Shown here: positions 59,575-64,000 of the stretch, piece after piece
Numbering within the stretch: position 1 is the stretch's first letter
How the letters are laid out: every line of letters starts with the position of its first letter
Source: Epiperipatus broadwayi
Taxonomy: Eukaryota > Onychophora > Udeonychophora > Euonychophora > Peripatidae
Direction: 5' to 3'
Length of the DNA: 64,000 nucleotides
Assembly (NCBI GenBank): GCA_028023455.1
Contig: JAQFVV010006639.1
Span: forward strand, 506,001 to 570,000
Translations under genes and position numbers: made by a program
Notes under the pieces: generated by a model
Told to the model about the DNA's origin: nothing
Database searches by the model: none
Seen by the model: only the letters and a program-made list of their open reading frames with translations

Positions 59575-60144
59575 TTTTTAATCAACAAAGCCTAAACATT
59601 AAACATTAATTTATAGTTAACAACAATATGCATTGTATCATTAATAATCCATTTTAAATCAAATAATTATTAGAAAATTACTATTTAAATTAATGGTAGG
59701 TTACATTAATGAACTTCAAATTTACACAAACTAAATCATTCTAGTTAGTACAACCAAATATCAATCTCTGTGCATACAACTGTCAATTTTATAAGTACAC
59801 TAAATTATTATCTTTCTAATCAAATACTAAATTATCATAATAAATATCAAATAAGTAATAATTTAAAATTATATACTAACATCTAATTATAACAACCCTT
59901 ATTTGCATTGAATATACTAAAATATTTATGCTTTATAAATTATTAAACTAGCTTAAATATGAATTTTATCCAAAATAACTATTATATATAACCACTAAAG
60001 TATTTACGATGATCTTTTGATCAGTTACTAAATATTTAACCATAATCATATAAAATATTATAATATAAAATATGAACCTCTTGATATTACTAAATACTAA
60101 TTCATTATGTTTAATTGCTTCTAGTTCAAATAATGATAATCATA
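59575..60144. other. AT-rich DNA, nothing recognised
   Basis: No feature seen. Confidence 0.4.
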
Positions 60145-60510
60145 TATCAATCAATCAATAGTAGTCTATCCAATAGACAGGTCCAGAGAGTAGTCACTAC
60201 ATCAGTTCATCCATTCTTCCATTCCATGCTCTTCCTTATCCATTTCCTCAATTCCACATAAGCCTTCCATCTCTTATATAATCCAATAATGTCAATCTCT
60301 TCTGTCCTTTCTTTTAATTCCACTCACCATTCCCTCCAAAACATCTTTCATTAAACTATAATCTCTTCTTAATATATGTCCAATCCAGTTTCTCTTTCTC
60401 TCTCTGATATTTTCAATCAATCTTCTTTCCTCATTAACACTTGTCAAAACTTCATTTGTTATTTTACTCATCCAACTGATTTTTTCCATATTGAATAAAT
60501 AGAAACGAAA
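60145..60510 (-). pseudogene. LINE reverse transcriptase C-terminus
   Basis: Minus strand reads MEKISWMSKITNEVLTSV, NEERRLIENIRERKRNWIGHILRRD, LMKDVLEGMVSGIKRKDRRD, then after a frameshift RLTLLDYIRDGRLMW and WNGRMN, matching the C-terminal zone of endonuclease-RT LINE proteins (GHILRHD...EGxxxGKRxxGRxR...MLDDLRDGR). Ends in TTGATTGATTGATA, a short-repeat 3' tail. It is a second RTE-like family: its words differ from those at 17.1 kb. Confidence 0.75.
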
Positions 60511-60886
60511 GTAGTATATAATAATATATGCACTTACCAATCCAATGGCTAATTTCTTGGATAGTATGTAATCATTTAATGTAAAAAATTCAATATGTAA
60601 ATCAATATAGAATCATTAAATATTAAAATTTCATTAGCCAATAGGTATGCAAAACAAATTAAAATGATTACTGAATTGAATTTATTTGTGAACTGAATTA
60701 ATATTTATCTTATATATAAAATCTGTAATATCTCTGTTGTCTGATTGGTGAATGAATGTTTGTCCGATGACATCACAACCTCTATGTTTATGTGAAGAAG
60801 TAATTCTACCATTAAATACAAAAACTCAAGAGGAAAAATCAGTACAGGTGATTTTAACTACAGGGATGTAGTGTATATATATATAT
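60511..60886. other. AT-rich spacer
   Basis: No feature seen. Confidence 0.4.
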
Positions 60887-62458
60887 TGTACCGGGTTTGA
60901 ATATGAGAGGTTCGAAACACCGGCCTCTTAGGCAGAGAAGAACATATTCAGAGAGTATGTATGTCCAAATGATAGCTATAAAATATATAACTAGTATTAC
61001 ATTTCCAGGACATAACTTATTCTCGACTATTGAATTCAACACCAAGTTCAAAGCACTTTTTTGTTTTGTATAAACATAGGCACCAGTTATTTATCCAGAA
61101 GAATAAACAACGCACTTTGAACAATGTCCACTAATTCAACATCTACCTACTCATGATAAGCTCAGTCTATTTTTAATCAAAAACAAATTATTGTTTCATA
61201 ATAGTGGTGAAAAGAATTGACCGACAAATAAAGCTTTAAGTTTAGAGACAATTTATTTTAATTAACATTTATTAAACTAAATTTAAATATTTTATAAATC
61301 TTATTTACTAATATAACACATACTCATATATAATTCACACACTATAATATCTTATGAGAAAGCATTAAATAATATTTGAAATTTAAACACAATGAAATTA
61401 ATATACTAACACATGGATACACACAATATTTTAAACAAACATATTAATAGTTCATATATGTATGCAATAGAGTTCTTAAACTTGGCTCTTGGTTTACGAA
61501 TGTGATGGCTACTTTAGAAATGAATATAAGAAAATGTTTTATCTAGGATTTTGAATGTGGATACATCTTGCTTCTAATGAAGTATATCTAACCGGTTAGA
61601 TTTGAAGTTTTCTTGTGGAGATTTGATACTGGTTATTCTGAGGCATTTCTTTAAGACAATTAGACATTGAAATGCTTCAGGTTGTTACACAGGCATTGCT
61701 TAAAATTGGGTATATTGGCTGTTTTCATTGGACTTCAGGCTGGAGAAACTCGTATGTTTTCCGAGGTTTTAACACTACATTCTTGATTCTGATATAACTC
61801 ACTGATAAATTGTACTGAACTGTTATCTCAAACACAACTCTAATGCAACTCTGATGCAATTAACTCGACTCATTGTCTGATAAAAAATTGGCTATTTATA
61901 CATGACGTGTTGTTATTTTAATATCCTCCAGCAATATCTGTTGTCGAAATTCCTTTGATAATCTTTTAATTACGTGTTTTTGAAGATCATTTAATTAGTA
62001 GCCATGCAAACATGTTGTTTTTACATTTTAATTAATAGGCATCACTGAACTTGTTGTTTTATATTTTTAATTAGTAGCCACCACTGAGTGTTTTTTAATT
62101 CTTTAACTTTCATTTATTTATAATATTTAATACGCATATATTATATTTACATTCACACGCACATACATAATTTGAGCTTCATTCACTATTTAGTTTCAGG
62201 ATGAACTTTTTCTTTACTTAAATAAAAAGAGATTTATATTTTTAAACTCTTAGCTATTTATTTAACGAATACTAATAAGAAAAAACTCTACTTCTTTTAT
62301 AAAACTATTAAACTTGATGATTCTAAAGAAAAACCCCTCCCCCCTTTTAATTAACTAACTGTAACTTTTATTTCAAAACTCTTAAACTTTTACGAAAGAT
62401 TTTTATTTTAATCATTTTTTTTAAACAAAATTATTATGTACCAATACAATGTTGGTAC

Positions 62459-62459
<1 letters not shown>
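60887..62459 (-). mobile_element. solo LTR-like unit in (TA)n
   Basis: Ends TGTACC (60887) and GGTACA (62459) are inverted and give TG...CA on both strands; both flanks are (TA)n. 1573 bp, close to the gypsy LTR length. A TATAAATA box on the minus strand at 61893-61900 followed about 25 bp later by TCAGAC (initiator-like) sets the orientation. The minus-strand 3' end reads AAACCCGGTACA, ending like the gypsy LTR (CCGGTACA). No coding frame. Confidence 0.6.
61893..61900 (-). promoter_or_regulatory. TATA box of the solo LTR-like unit
   Basis: TATAAATA on the minus strand, with ATCAGACA about 25 bp downstream. Confidence 0.45.

Positions 62460-62521
<62 letters not shown>
62460..62521. repeat. 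(TA)n microsatellite
   Basis: About 30 uninterrupted TA units between two TG...CA-type termini (GGTACA at the left, TGTGCC at the right). Confidence 0.97.
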
Positions 62522-62524
<3 letters not shown>

Positions 62525-62612
62525 GCCAGGCATTATCAAATGGTCTTTCACAAAAGCTGCTGTAAAGAATATTACAGTAGACACATATATAGATTTGTAC
62601 ATATTAGGCACA
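62522..62612. mobile_element. possible 91-bp mini-element
   Basis: TGTGCCAGG at 62522 and TTAGGCACA ending 62612 are short inverted ends with TA-rich flanks on both sides, the same pattern as the larger TG...CA elements. Confidence 0.3.
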
Positions 62613-63371
62613 ACAAATATATAAATGTGCTATATTAATAATGGAAGTTGGATCTGAGCAATTAGAATACCCACACACACCAATCTAGAGCAAACATTTA
62701 ATGGTCACACAAATATTGTACACGTATAATAAACTCATGTATTTTTTTTATTTTTCATTTTTATATATTTTATGATATGTCATTATATGTTTTTGTTTTT
62801 TTATTTTCCAACATACTAGTATATTTTTTTTAATTACTTTTCTAAAGATTGTAATTTTATTCCATAAGCAAATAATGTTAATTGCTTTTGCAAAAATCTG
62901 ATCAAAAGCAAAATATTCTATAATGCTATAATTAAAATGTTATCTTTGTTTTTTTATGAAATAGAAATTCTTTTGAATTGAATAGCTGTAATCAAGTGGT
63001 CTGGGTTTTTCAAGATGGAAACCAATCATTGTATCAAACCTTAAAATGTAAAATTTAATCGGAAAAATTGTAAGCAATGTTATAATCTAAGTGATAAGCT
63101 AATTTAAAAGGATTGGCTGATTCATACTTCTCAGAGGGCTATCTGTATTGGTTCTTATGGGTGATTTTGATAAGTTAGTCAGTGCTGGGAGATTCATTCT
63201 TTCTTTGGCAGTCGTTCTGGGAAAGTCATTCACTTTTTGGCTCCAGAATTCTCCAAGCAACCAGCTACTTAGAGATTAATTTATGAACAGGACTATTAGT
63301 GACATTTTAAGAACAAATCCATTATACAGTTCTTTTAAGAACTCTTGTCTTTTGTGGATTTGAGTAACCAT
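62613..63371. other. AT-rich DNA, nothing recognised
   Basis: No supportable feature. Confidence 0.4.
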
Positions 63372-63671
63372 TCAAGACAACATATGAAAATTTATTAATA
63401 GCCTAATTATTATTAGACATATAAAAAAGGAAGATATGAAGCAATCTACCAGAGAGTCTAGTAAAATGACCCTGGAGTAGACAACCAGCCAGTGCACCGC
63501 CCTTTCTCTGTCCCAAGCCATAAAGATGTGGCCATGCCAGTTACAGCCTCCCACGAAAATGACAAAAGCCACATTTCCTATGCCTAAATAGATGAAATCT
63601 TCACTGCACAGCCAGTTACCTTGAAGCCCACTCAGAGCCCAGAGGAGAAGAATGAAGACACAGACATAAGT
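63372..63671 (-). other. possible coding exon of a membrane protein, unassigned
   Basis: An uninterrupted minus-strand frame of about 100 codons with clearly higher GC than its surroundings. It begins after a stop near 63672 with a hydrophobic stretch (VCVFILLLWALSGLQG), then NWLCSEDFIYLGIGNVAFV, GGCNWHGHIFMAWDRERAV and DCFISSFFICLIII. There is no ATG at the hydrophobic start; a perfect-looking donor (AAG|GTAACT) lies inside, on the same strand. Exon, decayed transposon piece or chance are all possible. Confidence 0.25.
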
Positions 63672-64000
63672 TTATTTTAAGATATTTTATTAATATTGAA
63701 ATAATTAACTTTGATATTTCCGATTAAATATATTATTATCTTTCTGTTATTATTATGAATCATTTAAAAAAGAGAGAAAGTCTCTCGCATATGTATATTG
63801 AATTTACACGCATAAATAATGTTAAAGCTTTTAATTAAATCATTTGAGTCAATTTTTCTATTTCAAATTTTAGTATTTTCAACAAAAGTTGCAATGAGAT
63901 TTTTTTTTCTTGTTGCTATTCGTTTTCTTTTTTGTTACTCCTGAAATTCATCATATACATGTATAATAATTTATCTATGGCAAAAAGGAAATAGATACGG
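63672..64000. other. AT-rich DNA, nothing recognised
   Basis: No feature seen to the window edge. Confidence 0.4.

Noticed and set aside
60905-60940. Possible tRNA B box (TTTCGAACCT on the minus strand)
   Set aside because: No A box at the right distance upstream on that strand; lies in the solo LTR-like unit.
62408-62624. Frames rich in Tyr-Ile repeats on both strands
   Set aside because: Direct translation of (TA)n.

Overview
The window is a very AT-rich stretch of eukaryotic, almost certainly animal (probably invertebrate), nuclear DNA. The evidence is the mix of repeats: RTE-type LINEs ending in short ATG/TGA-like tails, a Penelope-like GIY-YIG endonuclease, a Ty3/gypsy element with a GPY/F integrase tail, tRNA-derived SINEs with pol III A and B boxes, and long (TA)n microsatellites. 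I see no bacterial operon, no CRISPR array, no intact tRNA or rRNA gene, and no host protein-coding gene that I can name. Almost every recognisable protein fragment belongs to a transposable element and is broken. The species cannot be named from sequence alone.

Layout. 1-1.2 kb: decayed RTE-like endonuclease (minus). 1.55-2.04 kb: a 480-bp compound triplet repeat. 2.66-3.57 kb: a TA-flanked TIR element with a second, longer copy at 58.2-59.6 kb. 4.55-7.47 kb: 5'-truncated LINE (plus) with a YMDDV reverse transcriptase motif. 7.7-17 kb: mostly unexplained AT-rich DNA holding a 300-bp tandem dimer, an LTR end (14.08 kb), a 264-bp near-perfect hairpin (15.2-15.4 kb) and two small tandem repeats. 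17.1-20.4 kb: essentially full-length RTE-type LINE (minus), disabled. 20.8-22.3 kb: a foldback element between direct repeats. 23.3-23.8 kb: Penelope-like endonuclease remnant. 25.7-28.6 kb: a long LTR (minus) with a 4-bp target duplication.

29.4-44.5 kb is a nested stack. A foldback element (family C) was split by a 3.5-kb TG...CA element at 30.6-34.1 kb and again by a 10.15-kb Ty3/gypsy element at 34.3-44.4 kb, whose 3' LTR carries a further 1.4-kb insertion. The gypsy element keeps both LTRs, a possible tRNA-Lys-like primer site, gag, protease, RT, RNase H, integrase and a polypurine tract, but pol has at least eight stops and two frameshifts.

45.2-47.0 kb is a run of adjacent foldback elements. 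48.6-50.7 kb holds tRNA-derived SINEs, one inside a pair of 55-bp inverted arms. 50.7-52.1 kb is an RTE LINE fragment split by another foldback. 57.3-58.2 kb is an element with terminal inverted repeats around a roughly 110-bp tandem array. 60.1-60.5 kb is a LINE C-terminus, and 60.9-62.5 kb is a solo LTR-like unit with a TATA box on the minus strand, next to a 62-bp (TA)n run.

The elements interact only as insertion targets and donors. The recurring theme is TG...CA elements landing in TA-rich or (TA)n sequence, and inverted-repeat elements without coding capacity. All boundaries were read by eye; similarity statements are visual alignments, not computed scores.
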